A stretch of 64,000 bases of DNA. Source: Portunus trituberculatus (lineage: Eukaryota > Arthropoda > Malacostraca > Decapoda > Portunidae). The translations under genes and the position numbers were made by a program. Shown in pieces: positions 46,236-64,000 of this stretch. Below the pieces are notes generated by a model. The model saw only the letters and a program-made list of their open reading frames with translations. It was not told the DNA's origin and did not search any database. The first letter of the stretch is position 1. The number at the start of each line of letters is the position of its first letter. The stretch is taken from contig NC_059286.1 in NCBI RefSeq assembly GCF_017591435.1, positions 803,501 through 867,500 of the forward strand, given 5' to 3'.

Positions 46236-46977
46236 CAGTATACTACTGATACTACACAAAAGATGATGGGGGCACACAGCCGCCCACCAAACCCTACTAG
46301 TGACTACAGCCACCAACAGCAACAACGGGACGAAACAATAATGCGCCCCTCCGCGTCACCGCACATGAGTGGACGAACGCACGAGAAGTGTAGCCAAACT
46401 TGCCACGCTTCTCTAAGAACAACAAGCCCGTTGTTCTACAGCCACGGTCTACCGAGTAACAAGCTAGCTACTCAAGGGAGGGCACAACTCCCAGACCGAT
46501 GACTAGTGAGCACCTCGAAAAACCCAGCCAACACGCGTCTCTCTCACTGTGCCAGACCGACAAGAGTGGTGTCTATCTCCGCTGAAGGCTCACTTGGTAC
46601 TATAAACAGTATACTACTGATACTACACAACAGATGATGGGGGCACACAGCCGCCCACCAAACACACTGGTGACTACAACCACCACCAGCAACAACGGGA
46701 CGAAACACTAACGCGTCCCTCCGCGTCGCCACACCCGAGTGGACGAACGCACGAGAAATGCAGCCCCAACTGGCCACACTTTCTCAGGACAACAAGCCCG
46801 TTGTCCTACACAGCCACGGTCTACCGAGTAACAAGCCAGCTACTCAAGGGAGGGCACAACTCCCAGACCAATGACTAGTGAGCACCAAGAGAAACCCAGC
46901 AACACGAAACTCCCTACCCTGTGCCAGACCACGAGAGACGTGTCCACCTCAGCTGAAGGCTCACTTGGTACTGAGGC
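46236..46977. repeat. two tandem copies of a ~371-bp unit
   Basis: CAGTATACTACTGATACTAC starts at 46236 and at 46607. The units stay alignable to GCTGAAGGCTCACTTGGTACT (ending near 46600 and 46973), including GGGGGCACACAGCCGCCCACC and TCAAGGGAGGGCACAACTCC. They differ by scattered substitutions and small indels. No convincing coding frame. Confidence 0.88.
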
Positions 46978-48189
46978 GATGCTCGCAGGCACAACAAGAT
47001 GGTGGAAACAAAGCGAGGGTGGTTGGCCGCACAGCGGAACAGCGACAGCCCGCGCTTGGGGCCGCCATACAATGGGCATATAATAAAATAATAAATTAAA
47101 GGGGAAACAAGGCAGTGCCCCTCACAAACTTCATTATGTGCATCACAGAATCATGTTTTTTTTTGTGTGGTAAAGCTTGGCTGATGAAAAAAAAAAAAAG
47201 AGGCTGTTTTGTGCTCATAAATATTTACATAAGATATAGCAATACCTTTACTACACCTAGGGAGGTGTAGTTATTAGCGATGTGCGTATGTAGTTAGTTA
47301 GCAACGACGTCCCACTGACATGTGATGCTTTCGTGGAAACCACTTTTGGTAGGGGTACACTCTCATGTCAGTAGCACATCTTTAAAAGTTTTGTGGATTC
47401 CACCCCCTGTTTGCGACAGTGCAAGCCTGACTAAGCTACACCCTCTACAAAGGAACATACTTAGTGTGGCCGTGCGCAGGTTCTCTAGTGACTCACAGAG
47501 TAGTTTGTTTTTACTGTTCACAGCCATCATCGTAGGGTAGAGGAAAAGCAGTATTTTCCTCTGACAGTTTATTGATGACTTGACTGTAAGAACTTAATTC
47601 ACCACTTTCCTACATCTTCATATCGCAACGTCTCTGGTGTGAGTGACGCCCTGAGGCTATATTGTCAGGAAACGCACTCACAAACAAGTGCGCATCGACA
47701 TGACGCCTCATAAAGCATTAAATACTAATGCTTAAGTGCTTTACATGTGTTTTTGTGCACATAGAAATATTGAACATTTATCTTATCAGAGCTGAATAAT
47801 ACTGTGGTATATATAAACCCTATATGCAGTAACACCTAGAATCCTTGCCCTCTGCTGATGGTAAGAATGCCAGAGGTTGAAATTTATCAAGAGAAAAATA
47901 TTCATATAAATTCTTATACGTTGAAAAAAAAGCAATGTATGATACATAATTTTTTTCTGTATGACTCAGGCATTGACACAATAGTGCGGGACATTTAAAA
48001 ATGGTTTCCTGGGAGAAACGACACTTGATTTTTCCAAATAAATATCTTAGAACGAATGATAATTTATGGCCCCAAGCACCGAATGAGCGAAAAATATCTA
48101 TAAATGAAATTCCTTATTAAATCCCCATAAATGCAAGTGCACCGCTTACCTCAAACACTCGGACATTCATACACACATACATACATACA
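46978..48189. other. unassigned region
   Basis: Mixed composition with short A/T runs; open frames here are short and unlike any family I know. No gene assigned. Confidence 0.45.
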
Positions 48190-48209
48190 CACACAACTAC
48201 ATTTCGTCA

Positions 48210-48292
48210 CATTATTATTATTACTATTATTATTATTATCATCATTGCTATTATTATTATTATTATCATTATTATTATTATTATTACTAATA
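48210..48292. repeat. imperfect (ATT)n
   Basis: ATT/ATC/ACT triplets, mostly ATT. Confidence 0.93.
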
Positions 48293-48732
48293 CTCACAGT
48301 AACAAGGTCTAAAAGATTGGATACAATGCTTTCAATACAATCATGCCAACACCTTAATAATTTCAAACAGATACACTTTGCACTGCTGAAAGGATACAGT
48401 AACTAACCCATGAACATTCTAACAATTTCATATTCTGTCTTGATACTGTGTAAATCTAAAAAATGGCTGGCTGATAACTCTAATATTGTGTTTGTATTTT
48501 GAAAGTAAGTTTTTCATGTGAGGAGAAGATTCTAAGTTTCTCATCATTGGGACTTCATCTTAATAATTTGTTTTATTTGGTAGTGCTTCCAAAAGATAAG
48601 ATTAATCTTCTGTGAATTACAATGTATTCTTAATTTCAATCTTCTTACTCTTAAATGAGATGAGTAATGTTGCCACCCACTGTAATGACTTGTGCCTTTA
48701 CAATTTGTTATAATTACATCATATTTGCAGTT

Positions 48733-49090
48733 GGTGTCAGACCTCATCTAAATTATGCATTTCTGTCCCCATTTTACAGGGAGACTGTCACTTTATTAGA
48801 ATAAGTAAAAAGGAGAATGACTAAGAGGATACAGGGTGTATTCCTTGGAGATGTGTTGGTTAAGAAAGGACGTGACTGAGGTCTTTAAGTGTTATAGGGG
48901 CTATAACAAGAGTGACATTAACAAAATTCTCAGGGTCAGTAATGATAAGATAACAGGATATAATGAGTTCAAGCTTGACAAAAGATTTAAGAGATATGAA
49001 GGAATTGGTTCTCAGGTACATAGAGTGGTAGAACATAGAATGGACTCGGTAATCAAGTTATCAGTGCAAATGTCATTTGGGAACTTTTAA
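48733..49090 (+). mobile_element. LINE ORF2 C-terminal fragment, decayed
   Basis: GVRPHLNYAFLSPFYRETVT, then KRRMTKRIQGVFLGDV, and in another frame TEVFKCYRGYNKSDINKIL and NEFKLDKRFKRYEGIGSQVH. These match the region after the RT domain in CR1/Jockey-type ORF2 (RPHLEYA-x-x-x-WSP, then RGD-x-x-x-x-FK). The family differs from LINE-a/b. Several stops; no other LINE domains nearby. Confidence 0.7.
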
Positions 49091-50576
49091 AGATTAGGCA
49101 AAATTTAAAGTGCTCAAATTTCTTTGAGGAAGTTACCATATTCTTACTTCCATCTAAATTAAATATCTTGAAAGATATTTGGAATTATAAATTACATATT
49201 GTAAGGTACACAAAGACAAAGTTTTATATACATTTTATTAAGAAGTGCCTCCTAAAATACCACAAGCTTTGTAAGTAGAGGTATTATTTTTTTTTCGAGT
49301 AATGCTGCTCCTACAGTCTTTGTTCTGTGTGCACCACTTTGTTGCTTTAGCTTGTAAGGAAAAGCAAGAAAGAAAAAGTAAAATTTATCAAATTCAAAAC
49401 TGTATTTTTAGAAATACGAATTGCAGTCATATTTTAGTAATTTCAGGTAGAAGCATGATTAATTCTGGTTACTAAATATAGACCAATAACAGGATACAAA
49501 GAAAAATCAAAGATGGTAAACTACTTTAGTACAGTACCAATTGTAAAAATAGCATGCATGAGCCTTTCATATTTGTACATGGTCAAGTAGCATTACAAAA
49601 TTTTATGTGTACAATATTCTTATTCTCAGTTTCATTGTTAAATTAATCTTTCCAACCAACTAACAGCACAACAAAAAGTGCTTGTCCTGATGTGCCAAGG
49701 TTGTGTATGATGGAGCCTCAGGCTTAATAGATTCTGGTAATGGATTCCATTATAAAGGTTTAGTATTTTGAGAGAAATATGGATTTTAGTAACTTCTATA
49801 ATTAGAAGTACAAACATGAAGTTAAGACAACACCTTGTGAAAATAAACATTAAATATCTAAATGTATTTGGTATTGTAGTTATGCAATGACAAATTACTC
49901 AATGAACACTGGGATTTGATGTATATTTGGATATCAAAATTAATCTGCCCTCTAATATGCAGACATGTTTTGTAATGACAAGAGTTCAAAAGACTCAAAA
50001 CTACTTTGGGTCCTGTCAATAATTAAGATATCAGTGGCAAAAGAAAGAAAAAAAAAAAGAAGAAAATAAATAACAAATATAAATGTAAATAGGTTGTATT
50101 ATTGTTGGGTAGGGATTCCCCAACAATCTCTTTGAAGTCACTTTACACAACAGAAAATGTAAGTCAAGATGAAACTGAAACACCAGAGATTGATCAAAGT
50201 GGAGGAGAGAAGACATGTAGTTGCACAAAGGCTCTTAAATTACCTTCACATCTGAGTTATTGTGGTTGCAAGGTCTGACCTCCTGTGCCTCTGTTCTTCC
50301 GGTCAGGGTTTCGACCCAATTACCTAATAAAGGCCTCTCATGGCAAATGCTTCATTCTCCCTTCAAATAAATTTCTGTGTTTCAATAAAGTGCTCAAGGG
50401 CAGCATAACAAATAACTTTTATACGAAATAGAAATATCCATTCTTCAAAAACGACAGTTTCAGCAGTGCCTGATACTATCAAATTACAAGTTCTTCATTG
50501 ATGCACCTTATCAAAATTGTTCTAAGATGTTTCTAAGCAGCAGATTGCCCCACTTGTTTAAATATTTTCTCTTCTT

Positions 50577-50579
<3 letters not shown>
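49091..50579. other. AT-rich, no gene seen
   Basis: Low-complexity AT-rich DNA with short A runs. No splice-bounded coding segment or element ends recognised. Confidence 0.6.

Positions 50580-53943
<3,364 letters not shown>

Positions 53944-53993
<50 letters not shown>
53944..53993. repeat. (CA)n
   Basis: About 25 CA units. Confidence 0.97.
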
Positions 53994-53998
<5 letters not shown>

Positions 53999-54602
53999 GC
54001 AATGACATTCCAAAATTTGTTGGCTTGCGACTTCATCTTACATTCATGAAGTTCACTGTGCTGCTACAAATGTTTGATTCTTGTGTAGTGTTGTTGCTAT
54101 ATTTAATTTCATTAATATTATTTTTCTGCAGCTCTTAATTTATACTTCTGTGGGCTTCTGTCATTTATCATTTAAGTCCAGCTTGATAAAACCAGGCAAT
54201 GGCACAACAAATCTCTGGTCTTCAACAACAATTGGTCCACATTTGCTGTGAGGAACACTTATATACAGAATCTTCATTCAAATGGTCACCTTAAAAATAA
54301 GAATAAGTCAGCTGGCCCACACCATAGCCCATTATAGTGAGATTTTGCAACACTTATCATAATGAATGACTACATCTTGTTCACTCACCACATGCTTCAA
54401 AATGACAACTATGGATTTTGGAAAATAAATTTTGAGTCCAGGGAAGTTCAAATGCTGCAAGCTACTAATGACAAGTCCTGAGTTTACAGTTTGCTTGATT
54501 TATTTCTGAACATATGTTTGTCACCATCTGTCTCTACTATATTGTGTACCTGCTCTTCATTGTGCAATGTTAGACTGTACTATCTTGTGCTATGAGCTCA
54601 GT

Positions 54603-54608
54603 TTTATT
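54603..54608 (-). terminator. candidate MPC1 polyadenylation signal
   Basis: AATAAA on the minus strand, 72 bases past the MPC1 stop codon. Confidence 0.5.
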
Positions 54609-54680
54609 TATGGTATGTGGGTGCAACAGTGTCAAGAATGAACTGTATAACTAAGAACTTGAACGTTGGATTGGGTCAGC

Positions 54681-58717
<4,037 letters not shown>

Positions 58718-59182
58718 GGTGGTGATGAGTGCCTGGTGGGTAGGGATAAGGCTCAATATGGCTCTACCCGGCTTCCCTCGACCTTTTTGTTTACACCCAC
58801 GGGTAACTAGAAGTTGTGGTGGTCGCGGCAGCACTCAGCCTCACTAACGGCGCCACTATACCCGTTAACCACCTGCAAGATGCCACACTCCCTGCATATC
58901 TTCTTAACTGTCACTCTCTTGCCATTACTCAGAGGTACTATTTACAACACTTGTGCTCTTGGTCTATATATTATTATTCCATCACTGAGGTTTTGCTGAA
59001 TTCAGGTGGATGTATGGATAAAGTATGCAGGTTAATTAAATTATTCAGTTGCCCGCAACGCTGACTGCCCTTATACAACTATAAAAAAAAAGGCAGAAAG
59101 ACGTGCAGTTGGATATTAATTTATATCTATTGTATCAAGGAACGTATTCGTGATGATGATTGCTGTTACACGTCGAGTACAG
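58718..59182 (-). other. region upstream of MPC1
   Basis: Presumed 5' UTR and promoter. No clear TATA box or other strong motif seen. Confidence 0.4.
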
Positions 59183-59817
59183 GTGGGGTCACATGTGTCA
59201 ATATGTGACTGAAATTGCAAGTCGTTAGAAGTATCGACTGAGCCCTTCTATTCTGAACACGTTAACACATAGTGAATGGTAAGTATCAGGTGGTTGGCAG
59301 GAAGTGAAGGTAAACACTAAACAAACATTTACCCAACAAGACATGTATATCTTCCTCCGGTGACGATGACAAAGCGGTAGTTTAACCTTAAAAAAAAAAA
59401 AAAAAAAAAGAATTGCTCGGTCAGATTAAATCATCACAAAAATTTATGTCCACACCTCCAAGAACACCTTGCATAGAGGGAAACAATTCTTGGAGAGTGG
59501 CAGCTATCTCTTCGAACGTCGATTTGCGTAGGCTTTTTTTTTTTTTTTTTTTGCTGTAGAGTGTAGAATTAATTTTTTGGATACCAGATGTGTTCTTTTT
59601 CCCTCATCAACTCTATCATCATCTTCTCTACATCGGACACCACATTTTCAAACCTTTGTCCATGACGTCACAACGTAAACAAAGTCGCAAATCGACTAAA
59701 CAAGACTAACATGTCGGTCTTGTTTTGCGACAGTTTTTTCCAGTCGCTAGTACTAATATTCAGTCGGAAACTCTACTGCAATTTCAGTCACATATTGACA
59801 CGTGTGAACCCGCCTTA
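59183..59817. mobile_element. MITE with ~40-bp terminal inverted repeats
   Basis: The left end AGGTGGGGTCACATGTGTCA continues ATATGTGACTGAAATTGCA. The right end, reverse complemented, is AGGCGGGTTCACACGTGTCA and continues ATATGTGACTGAAATTGCA: nearly identical over about 40 bases. The interior has no coding capacity. Superfamily not assigned; no target duplication identified. Confidence 0.75.
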
Positions 59818-59844
59818 GGTTGAAATAAGTTCACTAAAGGCAAG

Positions 59845-60000
59845 GTCACACGTGTCAATATGCGCCCAGCGACTGGAAAAACTTGTCACAAAACACGACA
59901 GACATGTTGATATTACTCAGTCGATTTGCGACTTTGTTTACGTTGTGACGTCACGGAGAAAGGTTTGAATATGTGGTGTACAGATGTAGAGAAAATATTG
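59845..60000 (+). mobile_element. partial second MITE copy, inverted to the neighbour's right arm
   Basis: AGGCAAGGTCACACGTGTCA starts another end of the same family. Its next ~140 bases (GCGACTGGAAAAACTTGTC; CGATTTGCGACTTTGTTTA; CGTTGTGACGTCACGGAG) are the inverse of 59625-59760. It runs into (TA)n at 60015. Confidence 0.75.
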
Positions 60001-60010
60001 GAGGAAAAAG

Positions 60011-60600
<590 letters not shown>

Positions 60601-60652
60601 CTGCTACTACTGGTACTACTGCTGCTGTTACTACTACTACTACTGCTACTAT

Positions 60653-60721
<69 letters not shown>

Positions 60722-60770
60722 GTACTACTACTACTAAGTACTACTGTACTACACTGGTGATGGAGGTGGT
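60601..60770. repeat. (ACT/CTG)n triplet array
   Basis: ACT triplets with CTG variants at the left edge and GTACT interruptions at the right. Confidence 0.96.
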
Positions 60771-60843
60771 GTCGGTGATGGTACGTATACTTCTGCCACT
60801 GTTGCAACTTCACCCTCGTCACCATATCATCATGATTATAATT

Positions 60844-60845
<2 letters not shown>

Positions 60846-60882
<37 letters not shown>

Positions 60883-60886
60883 TTTT
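60846..60886. repeat. (ATC)n
   Basis: About 13 ATC units. Confidence 0.96.
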
Positions 60887-61075
60887 TGTTCTCCTTGCCT
60901 GTGTCAGTCTTGTATAATGATGTTAAAATCTAACATTGGAAACGGTTGGATATTGGTAGCGGGGTAAACAGCAGAGTTGGTATAACATTGCGTCAGCATT
61001 ATTTTTTTATCTAACCTCTTTCTCTCCTCCCTCCCTCCATCTCAATTATGAATCATTCTCCCCGTTATTTCTTGC

Positions 61076-61079
<4 letters not shown>

Positions 61080-61128
<49 letters not shown>
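61080..61128. repeat. (CT)n
   Basis: About 24 CT units. Confidence 0.97.
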
Positions 61129-61129
<1 letters not shown>

Positions 61130-61212
61130 GTACGGATGTATACTTCATAATCAAATCTCCTTTATCATTTATGCGTTTTTCAATTCTCGGTTTATGAATG
61201 TTTAAACAATAA

Positions 61213-61264
61213 CTATTACTAGTACTACTACTACTACTACTATACAACAACAACAACAACAACA

Positions 61265-61299
<35 letters not shown>

Positions 61300-61329
61300 A
61301 CTACAACTACTACTACTACTACTACACTA

Positions 61330-61381
<52 letters not shown>

Positions 61382-61436
61382 GCTACTACTTCTACTACTA
61401 CTTCTTCTACTACTACTACTACTACTACTACTACTG
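61213..61436. repeat. (ACT)n array with CAA and TTC variants
   Basis: Long ACT array interrupted by (CAA)n near 61244-61264 and a CTTCTTCTA patch near 61400. Confidence 0.96.
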
Positions 61437-61579
61437 ATTTTATAGTTACCATATACGATAACAATTATGATTAAAGTGAAAAGTTGCTGATAATAGTAAT
61501 GATAATTATAATAATTACAATAAAACGACTTAAAAAAGCTTCCTCTATCTGATGCATCGAAGTTCTAGTCTTCCTCCCA

Positions 61580-61581
<2 letters not shown>

Positions 61582-61632
<51 letters not shown>

Positions 61633-61716
61633 GATTGGGTTTTGACTCGTTTGACGACTTTCTTTTATTATACATTTCTTTCCGAGATGTAATAATCTCT
61701 CTCTCTCTCTCTCTCT
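61582..61716. repeat. two (CT)n tracts
   Basis: CT runs at 61582-61629 and 61697-61716. Confidence 0.95.
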
Positions 61717-62261
61717 TTGGTAGATAACTTTTACTTCTTTACATGAATTTCCGTTTTTGTCTGCAATTCTCTTTCGCTTTCTCTTATATTCTTTCTATCC
61801 ACTTTCTCGTAATTCTACTTATTATAGAGCTTTTATACATCGCCCTGAAAGTTTTGAAAGTCTCTTCTTAGCATTGATTAAATTGTATACATGGCGCTAA
61901 CTTCCTTGCGTGGCGAGGAGTAGAGTAGCTTGCTGGGAATAATAATGTGATTGTTTCAAGGGTTGTCTGAAAGTTCATCCATTAAATTTGGGAGAAATGA
62001 ATGCCGATCAAGTTAACTCTCACTTGGTCCATTGGTTTGATTTGGTACTTCTCATGCTTCACCTAGCGGATGAGAATGAGGATGAAGATGACTTGGTTGC
62101 CTACAGAACTACAAGACCCTTCCACGCTTCGAGGAGCGTTGCGTGGCGAGCGTGAGTTGACGGGATGGTGGGGTGTGTAAGCCTTGTGATGGTTGTACAG
62201 TACCTTGTTTCTGTTCAGGGCGCGATGAAAGGCTGGGGCACAACACATGGAATATTTTGAT
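61717..62261. other. unassigned, beyond the Tweedle gene
   Basis: No gene recognised. Confidence 0.5.
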
Positions 62262-62267
62262 TTTATT
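62262..62267 (-). terminator. candidate polyadenylation signal of the Tweedle gene
   Basis: AATAAA on the minus strand, about 290 bases past the stop codon at 62556. Confidence 0.45.
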
Positions 62268-62555
62268 ACAAAGACAGGAGGTAAGAAAGAGGAATGTGGC
62301 GCCGCCTGCGGCCATCCTGGGGCGGAGCGTATAGGCTGCTGGCTAATGTAATAGTAGGACGGAGAAGGGGCGTCAGGTTCACAGGGAAGAGCCACTCTGT
62401 CCAGTACAGCCTCACTCCCGCTCCTGCAGCTAGCGATGGTGCCATGATGAGTGATGGACGGCTGAGGCGCGATCCAGGCGGGAGGCTGGGACGATAAACA
62501 ATAAGTTAACTTAATTAAGACGACGAGAGCCGGCCGGGGAGCCTACACGGTAGGC

Positions 62556-63371
62556 TCAGGTGTGCAAGGGCTGCTGCTCTTCGCCTTCCTCGGCCGCCTC
62601 CGCCGCCTCTTCTCCCACCTGCCGCTTGAAGACTTCACCCTGGTAAAGACCATCGGCTGCTACCTGCAAACCAGCTCCTATTCCGAGGTCAGCTCCCAGA
62701 CCGTGCAGCAAGGAAGGAGACCCGTACTCCCCGCCATCGGGATGTTGGGGGGTCACGGTGAAGCCATTCAAGTTACCGGAGCTAAGCTGTTGCAGGTCAT
62801 GGGCGGTGGGCGGCGTGTCATATTCCACAAAATACACCTGAGGATCGTGCGGCACGTGTGGTACCTCCACCACCTGCGGCTCATCCTGAGGACGTTGATG
62901 TAGCACGTAGATCTTCGTCTTGTGTTCTGTGCGTGGCGGCAATATGGTCTGCACCTGCGGCGGCGGCGCTGGGGCGCGAATGAGCACAATCTTAAAGTGT
63001 TTGCGTGGGGGTCCGGCGGCCACCGGAGGAGCCGGCGGCGGAACCTCTTGGGGCGGCAAGTTTACGTAGATGGTCTTGGTAGGTACGTTGTGCGGTGGTG
63101 CAGAATGGCTGTAGTCTGGCGGTAAATGGGGCTGGTGAGGAGGCGTTGGAGGACCGTGGTACCCTGAAGAAGGTCCCGCTCCTCGTCCCGGATGCACAGG
63201 CTGGAAGCCGCCAAATTCAACTTGGGGGTGGGGTTTGTCTGGTAACGGCAACGACCACGCTAGCAGCGGCCACGCGAGGACCAGCAGGGCGCGCTGTGGA
63301 AGGTATAAGGAGGGAGGATGAGATGATATAAGATGATGCTGTAAGTCTGTGTCACGACACACCTCAACCAT
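62556..63371 (-). CDS. Tweedle-family (DUF243) cuticle protein, two exons
   Basis: Exon 1 (63363-63371) encodes MVE before a donor (GAG/GTGTGT). Exon 2 (62556-63293) follows CTTCCACAG. Together they give 248 residues. The start forms a signal peptide (MVERALLVLAWPLLAWSLPL), and a first exon of only a few codons is usual in cuticle-protein genes. Residues ~76-162 carry the DUF243 blocks in order: KTIYVNLPPQEVPPP, RKHFKIVLIRAPAPPP, HKTKIYVLHQRP and PQVYFVEYDTPPTAHDL. Flanks are Pro/His-rich before and Gly/Leu-rich, then Glu-rich, after. Tweedle proteins are secreted by epidermis and bind chitin in arthropod cuticle. Reading straight through the intron would give a frame without a signal peptide. 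Confidence 0.93.
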   Translation of the reverse strand: MVEVCRDTDLQHHLISSHPPSLYLPQRALLVLAWPLLAWSLPLPDKPHPQVEFGGFQPVHPGRGAGPSSGYHGPPTPPHQPHLPPDYSHSAPPHNVPTKTIYVNLPPQEVPPPAPPVAAGPPRKHFKIVLIRAPAPPPQVQTILPPRTEHKTKIYVLHQRPQDEPQVVEVPHVPHDPQVYFVEYDTPPTAHDLQQLSSGNLNGFTVTPQHPDGGEYGSPSLLHGLGADLGIGAGLQVAADGLYQGEVFKRQVGEEAAEAAEEGEEQQPLHT

Positions 63372-63429
63372 TCCGCCTCGCTCTCATACCAGGCGTCACG
63401 CTGCCACGCATACATCCTTCCTCCACTAT

Positions 63430-63461
63430 GACTGATCTTGATAGTAGCAACATTCTATATC
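63430..63461 (-). promoter_or_regulatory. candidate core promoter of the Tweedle gene
   Basis: On the minus strand, GATATAGAAT (63452-63461) lies about 25 bases before TCAGTC (63430-63435), an arthropod-type initiator. This would give a 5' UTR of about 62 bases. Confidence 0.35.
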
Positions 63462-64000
63462 CTGTTATTCTGTCCTTCCTTTCCTCCGTCACTCCGCCTC
63501 TCCTCCTTCCTTCCCGTGAACTACATCATTATCTTCCTAGCTCATCAACACGCTTCACAATCATCCCCACACCACTGACAGTCACTCATCAGTCCATGTT
63601 ATGATTTAGTTCTGAATACTACCAGCATTCACTCTCTCACTCACCCACTCCCTCAAGTAACCCTCTCATTTCACAATACTATAATCTGTGAGTTGCATAA
63701 AACTTTACTTTTACCTCTGTAGACACACACACACACACACTCACACAGCACACACACACACACACACACACACAAGGACAAGGAGACAGGGCACAGAGAG
63801 CTTAGCTCGGGCCCTATAATACACAAATAGGTAAATACACATACTGCCATTAAGGTAACTAATTATCATACACTGTCGTCACTTACAACAAAAGCAACAA
63901 CAACGAGAACATCACAAACAACAATCGTCACCACCACCAACGACAATAACGACCTGAAAAGCAACGACAACAGTGACAACACCACCACCACCACCACCAC
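63462..64000. other. region upstream of the Tweedle gene
   Basis: Contains an interrupted (CA)n at 63722-63773 and ends in CAA- and CAC-rich triplets (63885-64000). No further gene seen. Confidence 0.5.

Noticed and set aside
54180..54300. 38-codon minus-strand frame with a protein-like ending (VVPLPGFIKLDLNDK) downstream of MPC1
   Set aside because: Considered as the last MPC1 exon, but the exon at 54681-54761 has the acceptor, phase and family match. This frame has no acceptor in the right phase.

Overview
This window looks like arthropod, and most likely decapod crustacean, nuclear DNA. The evidence is a Tweedle/DUF243 cuticle-protein gene, a spliced mitochondrial pyruvate carrier gene, very long (TA)n, (CA)n and (GA)n tracts, and CR1/Jockey-type LINEs with the ACTAGGTGAA 3' tail that I associate from memory with decapod genomes. 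The species cannot be named from the sequence alone.

Only two ordinary host genes are convincing, both at the right end and both on the minus strand. MPC1 (54681-58717) has four exons, GT-AG introns and a complete 120-codon reading frame. The Tweedle-type gene (62556-63371) has two exons, a signal peptide and 248 codons. A third intron-containing locus is a broken Ginger-like integrase/Ulp1-protease gene on the minus strand, with pieces at 38941-39033, 26105-26264, 25101-25223 and 23874-24160.

The rest is nested mobile DNA. At 1-12070 a small hAT element (1074-2187; perfect terminal repeats and an 8-bp target duplication) sits inside what appears to be a larger BED-finger hAT element. That element abuts, and probably interrupts, a Ty3/Gypsy copy (Gypsy-A1, 2579-7765), which ends abruptly inside an opposite-strand Ty3/Gypsy element (Gypsy-B, 7766-12070). 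A solo LTR of Gypsy-B lies inside a (TA)n tract at 12978-13928. Two related LINEs follow in the same orientation (14734-18808 and 19061-22575). Region 22.6-26.2 kb holds a MITE, two tRNA-derived SINEs, a dispersed repeat and the downstream Ginger exons.

At 26265-38770 lies Gypsy-C. Its pol order is protease, integrase, reverse transcriptase, RNase H, which is unusual for Ty3/Gypsy (Gmr1-like). It is split by a near-complete second Gypsy-A copy (32321-38066, minus) with paired 240-bp LTRs and target duplication GACAA. Then come a piggyBac-like scrap and a PIF/Harbinger element (40030-44651; target duplication CAG) inserted in a LINE 3' fragment. Unclassified tandem duplications follow (45.0-47.0 kb), then a quiet AT-rich stretch (47-54.6 kb), and finally the two host genes, with long-inverted-repeat MITEs in and beside MPC1.

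Nearly all element genes carry frameshifts or stops. The least damaged are the Gypsy-A pol frames and the BED-hAT exon that runs off the left edge.
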